Assembly: GCA_913061235.1 (NCBI GenBank)
Contig: CAJXTB010000027.1
Location: 19,734-83,733 of the forward strand
Source: an uncultured Pseudomonadota bacterium
GTDB taxonomy: Bacteria > Myxococcota_A > UBA796 > GCA-2862545
Direction: 5' to 3'
DNA length: 64,000 nt
Both the position numbers and the translations under genes were made by a program. The notes beneath the pieces are model-generated. The model searched no databases, was not told the DNA's origin, and saw nothing but the letters and a program-made list of their open reading frames with translations. Shown here piece by piece: positions 8,472 to 16,062 of the stretch (positions are counted from its first letter, which is position 1; each line of letters begins with the position of its first letter).

Positions 8472-8533
8472 CATGTCGTATCCAGGCCCAAGAGCCCGGA
8501 TTATTAGCTATCAAGCCGCCAAGACGGGCGGAA

Positions 8534-8818
8534 CTAGCGTGTTGGAGTTCCGGTATCGGCGCTTGTGTCCGTATCGGAATCCGTGTCGGTATCCGTATCC
8601 GTGTCCGTGTCCGTATCGACGTCAGTGTCCGTATCGACGTCAGTGTCCGTATCGACGTCAGTGTCCGTGTCGAAATCAGGCAACGCGGTGTCGACTTCGG
8701 GAAACGGCACGCTGAGGTCAGACGTTGGGTCTGTATTCTCGGACACGATGGAGCCATCTCCGTTGCCTTCACAGGCAGCAAAGAGCACAAGGGAAAGAGC
8801 AACAATGGCGCGTGTCAT
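8534..8818 (-). CDS. Short lipoprotein with Asp-Thr repeat stalk
   Basis: A 94-residue lipoprotein. The chosen ATG gives MTRAIVALSLVLFAAC with Cys16 in the lipobox FAAC; the open frame extends upstream to 8896 but those residues are not signal-like. After a short spacer (to about residue 42) the rest is almost only Asp and Thr with some Val and Ser, in the style DTDTDVDTDT. The DNA shows an 18-base tandem unit repeated about three times (8610-8665), then a degenerate hexanucleotide-like run. Such acidic stalks are common after the lipobox in myxobacterial lipoproteins (also seen in the gene at 41479); here the stalk is the whole protein. Function unknown, possibly cation binding or a spacer. 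Confidence 0.6.
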   Translation of the reverse strand: MTRAIVALSLVLFAACEGNGDGSIVSENTDPTSDLSVPFPEVDTALPDFDTDTDVDTDTDVDTDTDVDTDTDTDTDTDTDSDTDTSADTGTPTR

Positions 8819-8911
8819 GGCGAATCCTCTAGGCGATGTGCGGACCGAGCCCGCGGCCGCCCGAGCGTATCCCAACAACAGCGCTTTGACGACCATGCAC
8901 CCCCCGGCTTG

Positions 8912-11900
8912 TCAGCGAAAGTCTCGTGAGGGAACTCTCAATGAGGGTATTTTCTCAAGTGCCCAGAACGTCTGAACCAGCACGGAGAGCGCGTCACCTT
9001 GGCGCTGCAGTGTCCCCTCCACGCCCAAGAGCGACGTATTTCGAGCGAGCTTTCGATGTTCTGCCCAGACTTTGGGCCAGATGATGGCGTTCACCGCTCC
9101 AGTCTCATCTTCGAGGGTCATAAACGTGACGCCATTCGCAGTCCCTGGCTTCTGCCGGTTCGACACCAACCCACCAATCCGAACCCTTCGCCCAGAGGGC
9201 ATTCCAGTCAGCGAGGCAATCTCCACAGCATTCCGCTCATGCAGTCCCTCACGAAAGAACTGCAAGGGGTGCATGTCGACCGACAACCCAACGGAGCGGT
9301 AGTCCGCCTGCAGTGCTTGATAAGGTTCTTCCTCTGGAATATTTGGTTCTGGCTCTCGACGCGACAGCCCCGCAAACAACGGGAGTCCCGTCCACAGCCC
9401 CTGAAGTTCCCACAACGCTTTTCGCCGGTCCACGCCAAGTGCATGAAAGGCATCGGCATGGGCGAGCTTCTCCAGCGATCCTCGGTCCAGTCGAGTACGC
9501 CTTGCAAAGTTGGCAAGCGACAGAAACGGTCCGGACTCCCGCGCCGTCATCACCGCGAGTCCAGCGTCCTTTCGCAGCCCCTTCACCAGTCGCATGCCCA
9601 ACCGTAGAGGCGGGTTGTCGGCGGGCTCCAGAATCAGGGTGCAGTCCCAGTCACTCTCCACAACGCTCACAGGTAGGACCAGCACTCCGTGTCGTTGCGC
9701 GTCTGCGATGATGGCACGGGGGCTATAGAATCCCATCGGTTGGCTGTTGATGAGAGAGGCGGCAAACGCTGCCGGATGGTGGCACTTGATCCACCCTGAA
9801 ACGTAGACAATAAGCGCGAAGCTCGCTGCGTGGGACTCCGGGAATCCATACTCGCCAAAGCCCAAGATCTGCTGAAAGACGCTCTCGGCATAGGGTCGAG
9901 CAACCCCCTTCTCCACCATGCCCTCGACCAGCTTCTGTCCCAGCTCATCGAGTCGTCCACGCTTTCGCCAGGCCCCCATAGACCGGCGAAGTTGGTCTGC
10001 CTGCCCCCGAGAGAAACCACCGGCCACCACGGCCATCTCCATGACCTGCTCCTGGAAGAGCGGGATTCCCAACGTACGCTCAAGCACAGGTACAAGGGAG
10101 GGATGCGCGTAGTCGATGGGTTCGTCGCCGTTGCGGCGTGCCAGGTAGGGGTGAACCATGCCTCCTTGAATCGGGCCTGGCCGGACAATGGAGATTTCGA
10201 TGACCAAGTCGTAGAAGCATCGCGGCTTGAGACGCGGGAGCATCGACATCTGTGCACGGCTCTCGATCTGAAACACCCCAATGGTGTCAGCACGACAGAA
10301 CATGTCGTACACCGCAGGATCTTCAGGTGGAACCGTCGCTAATGCATAGGTCGTTCCGGTCACCTGCTCTATCAGACCAAAGGCCTTGCGTACCGCTGTG
10401 AGGATTCCCAAGGCCAACAGGTCGACCTTGACGAACTTGAGCACGTCGATGTCGTCTTTGTCCCATTGAATGACGGTTCGGTCCTTCATGCTCGCGGGCT
10501 CAACGGGGCAGAGCTCCACCAACGGCGTCTCGGTGATGACGAACCCACCCACATGAATGGACAGATGACGAGGGAAGTTGCGAAGCTCTGCGGCCACGTC
10601 CAAGGTGAGCCTGACAGCATGGTCAGCCGGGTCGAGTCCCCCTTCACGGACCAAGTCGTCGAGCGGCGTGTCCGGTCCTGCAGACCACCGGTCGGTTGAT
10701 TTCGCGAGGCGCCCCACTTGGTCGAGCGACAACCCCATGACCTTGCCCACGTCGCGAATGGCCGACCGTAGACGGTACTTCACCACTTCATTGACCAGTG
10801 CTGCGCGATCGCGTCCATAGCGCTCGTACACGTACTGGAGCACCTCTTCGCGGCGTTCATGCTCAAAGTCAATGTCGATATCGGGCGGCTCACCGCGTTC
10901 CCGACTGATGAACCGCTCAAACAGCAGCGAGGCCCGACTGGGGTCTACTGACGTGACGCCGAGGGCGTAGCAGACCGCCGAGTTGGCCGCAGACCCTCGC
11001 CCCTGGCACAGGATGCCGCGGCTACGAGCGAAACGCACCACGTCAGAGACGGTGAGGAAGTAGGCCGGAAAGTCGAGTGCCTCAATGAGCTCCAGCTCGT
11101 GGGCCACCTGTGCGCGCACAGACGCTGGAACGCCCTCCGGATACCGTTCGAGCAGTCCGTCGTCGGTCAGTTCAGTCAGCCAGGACATCGGAGTCCGCCC
11201 CTCGGGGACGACCTCGTGAGGGTATTCGTAGGCCAGATCCCCGAGCGAAAACGTACACCTCTCAGCCAAGGTCACAGCGGCTCGTCGCGCATCCGCCAGG
11301 TCCGCAAACCGGTCCGCATAGTCAGCCGGTGCCAGCAATACACGGCTGGCATTCCCCATGAGTGAACGGCCCGCCTTCTCAAGGGTCGTGCGGCGACGAA
11401 TACAGGTGAGAACGTCTGTGACCGGCTGCTTGCTCGTGTCGTGCATCAAGGGCTGTGTGCTCGCTATCAGCGGCACCTGCAACGCTTCTGCCAACGCCCG
11501 CGCGTCCGCCACTCGACGCTTGTCTCCAGGGGTCAACCGGCGTGTGACGGCCACGACACAACGCCCCTCAAAGCCGTCTCGTATGCGCTCACTACGCGCA
11601 GCGGTCCAACCGTGGTGCAACACCACAAAGAGCCCCTCTGACTGCACCAACAACCGGTCGACGGTCGTCTCCGCCCGTCCCTTCTCTGCACTGTGGCGCG
11701 CATCCGTCAACAAGCGACACAGCGCCGCCCACCCCTGACGGTTCTGTACCAGCAAGCTCACGGGTGGAGCCCCTGCAAGAGTCACCGTAGCGCCACAGAC
11801 AAGATGGATACCGTGCTCTTCAGCTGCCTTGTGCGCACGAACCAGCCCGTACACCGCATCTCGGTCCACAAGTCCTAGATGTGCAACGCCAGCCTCTGCC

Positions 11901-11980
11901 GCAGTACGCACCATGTCTTCTGGACTGGACCCACCGCGCAGCAACGAGAATTGAGTCTGACCCAGGAGTTCGGCGTACAC
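8912..11980 (-). CDS. dnaE2: Error-prone DNA polymerase III alpha subunit DnaE2
   Basis: DnaE2 is the polymerase of the ImuA-ImuB-DnaE2 translesion mutasome. About 1022 residues, the usual size. In order: a PHP domain (YAELLGQTQFSLLRGGS, then HLGLVDRDAVYGL), the C-family palm with catalytic acidic residues in PDIDIDFEHERREEV, the segment QGRGSAANSAVCYALGVT, the fingers region (GYGFPESHAASFALIVY in the variant EYGFPESHAASFAL), and a C-terminal OB domain (VRIGGLVSNRQKPGTANGV). I place the start at the GTG at 11980 because the longer GTG at 12007 lies inside a LexA-type box and the family normally begins at YAELH-like residues. The damage-inducible box 21 bases upstream fits known SOS control. 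Partner genes imuA and imuB are 22 kb away, not adjacent. Confidence 0.93.
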   Translation of the reverse strand: MYAELLGQTQFSLLRGGSSPEDMVRTAAEAGVAHLGLVDRDAVYGLVRAHKAAEEHGIHLVCGATVTLAGAPPVSLLVQNRQGWAALCRLLTDARHSAEKGRAETTVDRLLVQSEGLFVVLHHGWTAARSERIRDGFEGRCVVAVTRRLTPGDKRRVADARALAEALQVPLIASTQPLMHDTSKQPVTDVLTCIRRRTTLEKAGRSLMGNASRVLLAPADYADRFADLADARRAAVTLAERCTFSLGDLAYEYPHEVVPEGRTPMSWLTELTDDGLLERYPEGVPASVRAQVAHELELIEALDFPAYFLTVSDVVRFARSRGILCQGRGSAANSAVCYALGVTSVDPSRASLLFERFISRERGEPPDIDIDFEHERREEVLQYVYERYGRDRAALVNEVVKYRLRSAIRDVGKVMGLSLDQVGRLAKSTDRWSAGPDTPLDDLVREGGLDPADHAVRLTLDVAAELRNFPRHLSIHVGGFVITETPLVELCPVEPASMKDRTVIQWDKDDIDVLKFVKVDLLALGILTAVRKAFGLIEQVTGTTYALATVPPEDPAVYDMFCRADTIGVFQIESRAQMSMLPRLKPRCFYDLVIEISIVRPGPIQGGMVHPYLARRNGDEPIDYAHPSLVPVLERTLGIPLFQEQVMEMAVVAGGFSRGQADQLRRSMGAWRKRGRLDELGQKLVEGMVEKGVARPYAESVFQQILGFGEYGFPESHAASFALIVYVSGWIKCHHPAAFAASLINSQPMGFYSPRAIIADAQRHGVLVLPVSVVESDWDCTLILEPADNPPLRLGMRLVKGLRKDAGLAVMTARESGPFLSLANFARRTRLDRGSLEKLAHADAFHALGVDRRKALWELQGLWTGLPLFAGLSRREPEPNIPEEEPYQALQADYRSVGLSVDMHPLQFFREGLHERNAVEIASLTGMPSGRRVRIGGLVSNRQKPGTANGVTFMTLEDETGAVNAIIWPKVWAEHRKLARNTSLLGVEGTLQRQGDALSVLVQTFWALEKIPSLRVPSRDFR

Positions 11981-12000
11981 ACCTGGGGTGTAGCCCGCAC

Positions 12001-12014
12001 TGAACACACGTTCA
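12001..12014 (-). promoter_or_regulatory. LexA-type box upstream of dnaE2 (TGAACACACGTTCA)
   Basis: A perfect inverted repeat TGAAC-N4-GTTCA, matching the GAAC-N4-GTTC operators of LexA in Gram-positive bacteria and similar to the Myxococcus-type box as I recall it. The imuA gene has the same repeat. Position over the promoter and start region of a known SOS gene supports the call. Confidence 0.75.
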
Positions 12015-12018
12015 ATAT

Positions 12019-12035
12019 CAAACCTATGAGGTTTG
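12019..12035. promoter_or_regulatory. 17-bp perfect inverted repeat next to the dnaE2 LexA box
   Basis: Arms CAAACCT/AGGTTTG (12019-12025, 12029-12035) around ATG. It begins four bases beyond the LexA-type box and is in the expected promoter zone of dnaE2. It could be a second operator; no equivalent was seen at imuA. Confidence 0.35.
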
Positions 12036-12058
12036 AGTCAGAGCGAAGCTTGGCGGAT

Positions 12059-12308
12059 GTCAGAAGTCAGAGGACAGAGGTCAGAGCAGGCCAGACAAGC
12101 TGGCCGGCGAGCTCTTCACCGTCCCAACTCCGCCGGCGCCGCCAGTCTTGAGAAGCGCTGACGGATGTTGCGCCCGGCGCTCTGTCTCCTGACCTCCCGA
12201 AACACCGAGAACGCAGCAATCGGCCTCGGATCCACTGTCTATCAGACACCGCGCTCAAATGCTGGCGCCGAAGGCGTCTGCTCTGACCTCTGATAGCTGA
12301 TAGCTGAC
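12059..12308. repeat. Heptad-bounded repeat element, copy A (upstream of dnaE2)
   Basis: The left edge has four tandem heptads of the GTCAGAG type (12059-12086); the right edge has four in inverted orientation of the CTCTGAC/AGCTGAT type (12281-12308). The interior just inside the left edge (12087-12115) resembles the same position of copy D (36102-36130), including CAAG(C/T)TGGCC. The remainder of this 403-base intergenic stretch (12008-12410) holds the LexA box, a palindrome and the tandem repeat that follows; no gene. Confidence 0.65.
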
Positions 12309-12313
12309 CTCCC

Positions 12314-12400
12314 GAAACACCGAGAACTCACAGACGCCCAGAGTCAGAAACACCGAGAACTCACAGACGCCCAGAGCCAGAGACACCGAGAAATCAGAGA
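12314..12400. repeat. 33-bp tandem repeat, 2.6 copies
   Basis: Units begin at 12314, 12347 and 12380, each starting GA(A/G)ACACCGAGAA. The first two units are identical except for one or two bases. An earlier partial match (CCGAAACACCGAGAAC) lies at about 12197 inside element A, so the unit may have been copied from the element. It directly follows the 3' end of the minus-strand lipoprotein gene. Confidence 0.7.
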
Positions 12401-12410
12401 CCCAATCGGG

Positions 12411-13508
12411 CTACTCGGCGTCGCCGCCGGTACCCTCAACATCCGTGCCCTCGCCTTCCTGCGGAGGAAGCGGAGTGCCACCCTCGAACTCGCTTGGAAT
12501 GCAGATGGTGTCGATGACTTCGCGCTCGGTCTCGCCACACGTCTTGTAGCGAACCAGCGAGTAGATGGACGTTGGGTTCACTGGGTTGACCAGCTTCATC
12601 ATGTCGAGGCCGGTCCACGTATGGCTGACGTGCCAATCAAGCTTGCCGTCTTCACCTGCGGTGACTGCGCGTGCCGCTGTTGGACGCCACTGGGCGAACG
12701 CTTCGAGGTCGTAGGTACAGCCTTCTTCAACCGTTGCCGAGTTGGTACCGGCGAAGTGGTAGTGGAGCTCTGTGCCGATGGTGAATTTCTTCGCCTCAGG
12801 CTGTGCTTCCGGGCGCTCCGCCGTTTCGGTCACGACTACGTTTTGGTAGTCGGTGCAGGTTTCCCACAAGAACTCGCCTTCTGCCGGGATGAACGGGTTG
12901 GTTCCAACTGGGTTGCTGTCTTCGAGCCAACGACCGTTGTACAGAGCACGGTAGTTGTCGATGAAGACCATGCGACATCCCTCTTGGATGTTCACGTACA
13001 CAACACCTTGGAGCTTGTTGCCCATGTTGTTGTTGCCCAGGCTGAAGGCCTCACCAGCGCCTTGCTCGTGAGCGGCTTCTGCAGCGGCCTTGGCGGCGCG
13101 CATGGCTTCCACCAGTTCTTCATCCGTCTCGCCGCGAGCGCCCAAGTCGCGAAGGCGGGACTTGGTGCAGGATCCGAGCTCATGGCCTTCGAGAGCGGCA
13201 CACCAGCCGAGGATGTTGTTCGGGTCACGGCAGATCAGCTGATCTTCACGACGCTTGCACGTGTAGGTGTAGACGTCCGACGGCGACTTGATGGTGTAGT
13301 CGAGCATCAGCGTGTCTTCTTCCATGTAGAAGCGACCACGTGCCATGGGGTTGGCCATGGTCGTTCCGTCCTGCTGCGCTTCGTTCATTATCCACTCGGA
13401 CCCCGCCAAGTTGTCGAGGTCCAACGCGCACTCATCCTCGGGCTCTGGGGGTGCGGGGCACGCCATCAGGGCGAGGGGGGCAAGCAATGTCAAGAACGAG
13501 GCGCGCAT
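12411..13508 (-). CDS. Lipoprotein of unknown function
   Basis: A 365-residue lipoprotein starting MRASFLTLLAPLALMAC (lipobox LMAC, Cys17); the frame extends 25 codons further upstream without signal character. The mature part has many cysteines (for example CKRREDQLICRD, GWCAALEGHELGSC, EGCRMVF, WETCTDY, EEGCTYDL, YKTCGETER and DTICIPSEF), suggesting several disulfides. A helical Ala/Glu-rich stretch lies near residues 140-165. The C-terminus is acidic and Gly-rich. I do not recognise a family. It is upstream of dnaE2 in the same direction but separated by the 400-base repeat region, so co-transcription is unlikely. Confidence 0.65.
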   Translation of the reverse strand: MRASFLTLLAPLALMACPAPPEPEDECALDLDNLAGSEWIMNEAQQDGTTMANPMARGRFYMEEDTLMLDYTIKSPSDVYTYTCKRREDQLICRDPNNILGWCAALEGHELGSCTKSRLRDLGARGETDEELVEAMRAAKAAAEAAHEQGAGEAFSLGNNNMGNKLQGVVYVNIQEGCRMVFIDNYRALYNGRWLEDSNPVGTNPFIPAEGEFLWETCTDYQNVVVTETAERPEAQPEAKKFTIGTELHYHFAGTNSATVEEGCTYDLEAFAQWRPTAARAVTAGEDGKLDWHVSHTWTGLDMMKLVNPVNPTSIYSLVRYKTCGETEREVIDTICIPSEFEGGTPLPPQEGEGTDVEGTGGDAE

Positions 13509-13601
13509 ATGGGTCTCCCGGGGGCGGCGAATGCTACCAAGCATGACCGTCCGGCGCCACCTTGGGCCGTGAGGACGGTGCAATCGTTGGCTCGCGGCGG
13601 A

Positions 13602-14378
13602 CTAACCGCGCTGGATGGACACGTGTCGTAGGCCGACTGGATTGACGGGCACTGACGGTTCTCCGCGTGGCGAAGTCGTAAGGGGCACCGCCATGATCGC
13701 ACGAACCGTCTCCATGTCACAACGACCGAAGATGGTGTGCTTGCCGTTCAGATGACTCGGCGTGCTGTCTGTAATGAAGAACTGGCTTCCGTTGGTGTTC
13801 GGTCCGGAGTTCGCCATGGCCAACAGGCCGGGTTCACTGAACGTGACCTCAGGGGTCGTCTCGTCTTCGAACCGGTAGCCGGGGCCACCTGTGCCAGTAC
13901 CGAGTGGGTCGCCACCCTGAATCATGAAGTCCGGAATGACGCGATGAAACACGGTTCCGTCGTACAATGGCAGGCGACGAGTCTCGCGGGTGCGTGGGTC
14001 TGTCCACTCCCGCGTTCCCTCAGCCAGCGCCACAAAGTTGGCGACCGTCTTGGGTGCAACCTCTGGGAGAAGTTCACACTGGATGTCTCCCATGGACGTC
14101 TGGAAAGTGGCGCGCAGCTCCTGACCAGGCTCCAAGCCAAGCGTGGCCAGCACGGCAGCACGATCGGCGGCCTCACGAACCTCAGCCGCACCTTCCTCGC
14201 GCGCGGCCTCGACCTCACGCTCCAATCGACGGACAGATGCGTCCGATGTAGCGACCTGCCCTTCCAGCTCCGCAAGTCGAGACGCGAGCAAGTCGCGCTC
14301 AGCTACGACAGCGTCGTGCTCGGAAGAAGAGACACATCCAGTAAACACAACAGCTAACAAACCGATAAACAGCCGCAC
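13602..14378 (-). CDS. Cyclophilin-type peptidyl-prolyl cis-trans isomerase, lipoprotein
   Basis: A 258-residue envelope-anchored isomerase that would assist folding of exported proteins. The GTG start (14378) is preceded by AGGAGG at a 5-base spacing and gives a signal ending FTGC (lipobox). A coiled-coil-like segment (DAVVAERDLLASRLAELEGQ and following, about residues 22-70) acts as a spacer. The cyclophilin domain follows with the hallmark FHRVIPDFMIQGGDP, the GPNTNGSQFFIT motif and LNGKHTIFGR, all containing the residues that form the active site. The longer frame to 14441 lacks a ribosome site. Divergent from the gene at 14457. Confidence 0.9.
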   Translation of the reverse strand: MRLFIGLLAVVFTGCVSSSEHDAVVAERDLLASRLAELEGQVATSDASVRRLEREVEAAREEGAAEVREAADRAAVLATLGLEPGQELRATFQTSMGDIQCELLPEVAPKTVANFVALAEGTREWTDPRTRETRRLPLYDGTVFHRVIPDFMIQGGDPLGTGTGGPGYRFEDETTPEVTFSEPGLLAMANSGPNTNGSQFFITDSTPSHLNGKHTIFGRCDMETVRAIMAVPLTTSPRGEPSVPVNPVGLRHVSIQRG

Positions 14379-14456
14379 TGCTACCTCCTGACCTTGGCGC
14401 GAACGGGGCGGAAGGATACCCGCACGCCCATTGTCAGGCAAACAACAGAGGCCCTC

Positions 14457-14696
14457 ATGTCCAACGTCACCGTCTTCTTACGCACCGCTCTATTCAGCTT
14501 GGGTGGGGACAACGCTCACGTTCCTGCTGGCACAATGGTTCTCAAGGGCACGCTTCCAGAGCCGGATGTCAAGGGTTCCTTGACGCTCACGGTCAGTGAA
14601 TGCCTCGATCTTCGCGGCAAATCCCTGTCCAAAGAGAGCGTCTCGCTCATCTTGCCCATGTCAAAGGTCGACCACATCCTGCTCACGGACGCGTGA
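14457..14696 (+). CDS. Small conserved-looking protein of unknown function
   Basis: A 79-residue cytoplasmic protein beginning MSNVTVFLRTALFSLGGDNAHVPAG. It appears to be all-beta, with a basic C-terminal half (CLDLRGKSLSKESVSLILPMSKVDHILL). I do not recognise a family. Its stop overlaps the next start as GTGA, indicating translational coupling to the lipoprotein gene, which argues that it is a real gene despite its size. Confidence 0.6.
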   Translation: MSNVTVFLRTALFSLGGDNAHVPAGTMVLKGTLPEPDVKGSLTLTVSECLDLRGKSLSKESVSLILPMSKVDHILLTDA

Positions 14697-15439
14697 GCCT
14701 GCGCGTAGTCGTCACCGCGCTCCTCCTCGTGGGTTGTGATCGGACAACGCATGTTGAGGGAACCGTCGAGATTGTGGGCATGTCCGCTCTCTCCGGTATC
14801 GCTGTGCACTCTGAGGACGGCCACTGCAGCGCCGTCACCGACGCCAGCGGTGCCTTCGCCATGGACTGTCGGCCAGGGCTCATCACCGTGGACATCGCGG
14901 TGGACTCAGTGCCCCACTACGCTCTGTCCACCACCGTCGATGTTCCAGTGACAGGGCCATTTTCGATAGGCACCTTGGCGCTCACGCCACAGCCCCCGAG
15001 CGATGGACTGTGGTGGGTAAGCGACCAAGGCGCGACTGCCCTTCCCAGCACACACCTCCTGCGAACCGGCGACCGCGGTGAGAAGTCCTACTGCCTTGCC
15101 GCACAACCACAGCCCCAGGACACAACAGCAACCGCAACCGCAGGCAGCGTGCACTTCGTCGACCAACAAGCACCTCCGTGGAAGCTGTTTCGTCTCGATG
15201 ACCAAGGGTGCGCGCAACGCTGGCGCTGGCATGCAGGAGCTTGGCGCGTCACCGCGAGCGATGTACCTGATGGGACTGTTGAGCCACTGCCCAACGCTAG
15301 TTTGCACCACTTTGCACTGCAGGCCGGCCAGTACTTTGTGGCCGATTGGGCCCAGGGCCGACTGACACCGGACCGGCCACAGAGCACGAGCACCGGTGAG
15401 AAACGCTATCTGGGCTCAGTCATCCTGGTGACCGAGTAG
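14693..15439 (+). CDS. Lipoprotein with carboxypeptidase-regulatory-like domain
   Basis: A 248-residue lipoprotein starting at a GTG that overlaps the previous stop by four bases; signal LRVVVTALLLVGC with lipobox LVGC. Residues about 20-85 (VEGTVEIVGMSALSGIAVHSEDGHCSAVTDASGAFAMDC) have the pattern of a carboxypeptidase-regulatory-like (transthyretin-type) beta domain: a beta strand followed by a T-D-x-x-G-x-F turn. The rest is a Trp-containing beta-rich region without recognised family. Probably faces the periplasm or surface. Confidence 0.65.
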   Translation: MSLRVVVTALLLVGCDRTTHVEGTVEIVGMSALSGIAVHSEDGHCSAVTDASGAFAMDCRPGLITVDIAVDSVPHYALSTTVDVPVTGPFSIGTLALTPQPPSDGLWWVSDQGATALPSTHLLRTGDRGEKSYCLAAQPQPQDTTATATAGSVHFVDQQAPPWKLFRLDDQGCAQRWRWHAGAWRVTASDVPDGTVEPLPNASLHHFALQAGQYFVADWAQGRLTPDRPQSTSTGEKRYLGSVILVTE

Positions 15440-15461
15440 CGCGCCCCCCCTTGCAGGCGCG
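15440..15461 (+). terminator. Short GC hairpin after the lipoprotein gene
   Basis: Arms CGCGCC/GGCGCG (15440-15445, 15456-15461) followed by GTTTCTCT directly after the stop codon. Weak U-tract; a possible terminator separating the lipoprotein pair from carD. Confidence 0.35.
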
Positions 15462-15505
15462 GTTTCTCTGGGGTACCCCTGCCCGCTATCTAATACGGAG
15501 TCGAC

Positions 15506-15988
15506 ATGGCATTCGAAGTCGGTCAGAAGTGCGTGGTCCCGCAGCTCGGAGTGGGAATCGTACGGTCGATCGAAGACATGAGCTTCGAAGAAGCAACGTA
15601 CAGAGTCTACAACGTCAAGATTCTTGAGAACGGCATGGATTACTCCTGCCCGGTGGACCGTGCGGAGGCCAATGGCCTGCGTCACCTCATCCCAGAAGAT
15701 GCCATCGAGCGCGTGTACGACGTGTTGAAAGACCGCGGCAAGCCTGCTGACAAGCAGACCTGGAACCGCCGCTACCGCGAGTACCTCGCGAAGATTCAAA
15801 CAGGTGACCCCATGGAAGTGGCCGCTGTTCTTCGCGACTTGTCCTTGCTCAAGAGTGAAAAGACACTGTCCTTCGGTGAACGTCGCATGTACGACAAGGC
15901 CCACGGCCTCATCGTGCAAGAAATCAGTGCCGCCCGCGACACGGATGAAGATGCCGTCAGCGTAGAAATCAAGGCCCTGTTCGACTAG
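15506..15988 (+). CDS. carD: CarD-family transcriptional regulator (RNAP-interacting)
   Basis: A 160-residue CarD/CdnL-like protein. CarD-family proteins bind the RNA polymerase beta subunit and stabilise open complexes at many promoters. The N-terminal Tudor-like RNAP-interaction domain is visible as FEVGQKCVVPQLGVGIVRSI (residues 3-22) through YRVYNVKILENGMDYSCPV; the C-terminal helical DNA-binding domain spans about residues 75-150 (WNRRYREYLAKIQTGDPMEVAAVLRDLSLLKSEKTLSFGERRMYDKA). GGAG lies upstream of the ATG. The size and lack of an HMGA-like tail make it a stand-alone CdnL type rather than the Myxococcus CarD with AT-hooks. A strong terminator follows. Confidence 0.92.
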   Translation: MAFEVGQKCVVPQLGVGIVRSIEDMSFEEATYRVYNVKILENGMDYSCPVDRAEANGLRHLIPEDAIERVYDVLKDRGKPADKQTWNRRYREYLAKIQTGDPMEVAAVLRDLSLLKSEKTLSFGERRMYDKAHGLIVQEISAARDTDEDAVSVEIKALFD

Positions 15989-16007
15989 AACGGCCGCGAT
16001 TCAGACA

Positions 16008-16046
16008 ACAACGCCCCCGCTGACAGCACGTCAGCGGGGGCGTTGT
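16008..16046. terminator. Strong bidirectional rho-independent terminator
   Basis: A 17-bp perfect stem (16008-16024 with 16030-16046; ACAACGCCCCCGCTGAC and complement) with a 5-base loop, bounded by A- and T-rich flanks. It lies between the convergent carD and beta-barrel genes and can serve both. Confidence 0.9.
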
Positions 16047-16062
16047 TTGTTGGGACAGACAA

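Noticed and set aside
8565..8975. Plus-strand ORF rich in Ser-Val repeats
   Set aside because: It is the antisense shadow of the Asp-Thr stalk lipoprotein, whose lipobox and signal make the minus strand the coding one.
12059..12308. CRISPR array
   Set aside because: The repeats are 7 bases long, head to tail without spacers and inverted at the other end, so the structure is not a CRISPR array.
12621..13631. Plus-strand ORF of 336 codons antisense to the lipoprotein gene at 12411
   Set aside because: The minus strand encodes a clear lipobox and disulfide-rich protein; the plus frame has no ribosome site or recognisable domain.
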